Below, one piece after another: positions 29,701 through 29,807 of a stretch of DNA of 29,807 nt. The number at the start of each line of letters is the position of its first letter. Within the stretch, counting starts at the first letter, position 1. A model generated the notes under the pieces. It had not been told where the DNA came from. It did not search any database and was given only the letters and a program-made list of their open reading frames with translations. A program made the position numbers and the translations under genes. The DNA comes from PALSA-1355 sp031400775 (GTDB lineage: Bacteria > Planctomycetota > Planctomycetia > Pirellulales > PALSA-1355): positions 1 to 29,807 of the forward strand of contig JANNQN010000032.1 in assembly GCA_031400775.1 (NCBI GenBank), given 5' to 3'.

Positions 29701-29807
29701 TCGACCACCGCCGCCAGCGGCTGGCCGAGTTGCTCGTGCGGGCCGCCGGCGCGTTACGCCGGCCAGCGGATGGGGCGAACCAGTCGCCCCTGTCGGCGAT
29801 CGTCCGG
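26748..29807 (+). CDS. Membrane-anchored Ser/Thr protein kinase (incomplete at the window end)
   Basis: At least 1020 codons are open from the ATG at 26748 to the last base, with no stop, so the gene continues beyond the window. An in-frame TAA at 26730 and no other start codon between fix the start. The kinase domain spans ~10-315: glycine loop GRGGFGQVW (20-28), ATP-binding lysine in VALK (Lys41), catalytic loop HCDIKPQN (183-190, Asp185), DFG (202-204) and APE (226-228). All catalytic residues are present, so it should be active. The loop has Cys where most kinases have Arg (non-RD). An insertion of about 40 residues follows the N-lobe (~90-130). After a Ser/Thr/Ala-rich linker comes one membrane helix (~407-426, MTAILAVAGLVLLVWML), then ~590 residues of alpha-helical repeat-like sequence presumably outside the cytoplasm. 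By location it could phosphorylate a T6SS regulator, as PpkA does; no FHA protein is in the window. Confidence 0.9.
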   Translation, partial: MPLKIGEEPVPGYRLVRFLGRGGFGQVWQATSPGGIHVALKIIDLSGREGLKEFKALRLMKSIRQANLTPILAFWLKDDEGFLVDEAQVAGDLSPATQPATTPMQGTVLHGSLSKMRPSELIIAMGLGDKTLSDRLRECQQEGLDGIPPEELFNYMLDAARAIDFLNTPRHDLGHGPVSPIQHCDIKPQNILIVGDTAQVCDFGLARELGANVKMTTAAVSPAYGAPELIEGQPPSGATDQYSLAITYIELRTGALPFADPDSYMHVVNAHLQGGLDLTGLPVEEQAIIRKATLLAPSDRFPSATRMVKALRQACPEEFGSQRAVPYQSRPGSASDSDIGMTAPYVASGAPFVASAAPGTTETPTSRGFVTKLDPQSLISAEVVRTTDLAGADSRRKAGSRRLLKSMTAILAVAGLVLLVWMLIPQSPEMRDFYAAHTAIRNADAEKDLFAKGTMLAEAIEKCEPYAAKSEFAALIDDSKKRLSRVQKAVESQLEGDWKKIEQLASPQSQHASLDEFIDFSGKFLTLLPTADQISTYHRNAERWHDEIADTLRREDEAKARELVDRAEGVLDAESQTPSAVKAALGDLTQAELLVTRSTSAADVGFRARLAAARARARSGQLPPAADLEKLWTELKKLPEKLPDFQPKPRNVAQLCVLRALTAKANAAADPEAVLQILVEDPKLRSALPRGQWEHGQLEGLAGWIQQAVKPEARSTEFTTMLRQVVAPVSAQELRDEAEAQLKARDFAALAGTLEDARQSNPTGPAAAHFRELSLLATLANSASASAEIDKALAEYRQLLEGENAIRLVDLSAALAELSTADPNRLAAAVDSAAMALQLERDDSQKKQIADILGGLYTRRIAQLVAASSIPNPPVYYADLRALCQQAKRDGDNDLLVNVALAESLAELHRGKPDEVAAETKGLLPRGKLPREDDQQAYGVYVRLLALLESDDFRLTDGDGDALAAEVTELAKATLGAAPPMGLTLDHRRQRLAELLVRAAGALRRPADGANQSPLSAIVR

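Overview
The window is GC-rich, densely coded bacterial DNA and most likely comes from a planctomycete of the Pirellulales type. This is inferred from gene content: a DUF1080-like C-terminus, a cysteine-rich HEAT-repeat protein, a membrane-anchored caspase-fold protein with carboxypeptidase-regulatory-like domains, and a large membrane-anchored Ser/Thr kinase. No tRNA, rRNA, CRISPR array, insertion sequence or integrase was seen. The centrepiece is a type VI secretion system (T6SS) locus of about 19 kb.

Left flank (1-7215). The last 13 codons of a plus-strand gene (probably DUF1080 family) run into a hairpin. Three minus-strand genes follow: a secreted, cysteine-rich HEAT-repeat protein; a small secreted regulatory-like domain protein; and a 1602-residue single-pass membrane protein. 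The large protein has a caspase-like domain whose catalytic cysteine position is glycine, and its last domain is a paralogue of the small protein next to it. A divergent promoter region (about 7280-7395) separates this arm from the T6SS arm.

T6SS arm (7509-25601), all plus strand. A 135-residue unknown protein and a sigma-70 family factor are coupled to each other and sit upstream of tssA. Then come tssA, tssB and tssC (sheath), hcp (inner tube) and a strong terminator; tagJ/impE; a YkgJ-type cysteine-cluster protein coupled to a methyltransferase; tssE, tssF and tssG (baseplate); tssH/clpV (sheath-recycling ATPase); vgrG (spike); a DUF6931-like protein; and a PAAR tip protein. The parts fit one machine: baseplate TssE/F/G, VgrG-PAAR spike, Hcp tube, TssBC sheath and ClpV disassembly. 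The trans-envelope and docking genes tssJ, tssK, tssL and tssM and an FHA gene are not in the window and may lie beyond its right edge.

Right flank (25859-29807). A 239-residue protein of unknown function lies just after the PAAR gene, making it a positional candidate for cargo, adaptor or immunity protein. The last gene is a Ser/Thr kinase with a transmembrane segment and a long helical C-terminal part. It has no stop codon before the window ends, so it is incomplete. By position it could be the phosphorylation input of the T6SS, as PpkA is elsewhere.

Most worth following up: the dedicated sigma-factor pair, the YkgJ-methyltransferase module inside the structural genes, the apparent pseudo-caspase, and a shared inverted-repeat motif placed before both hcp and vgrG.
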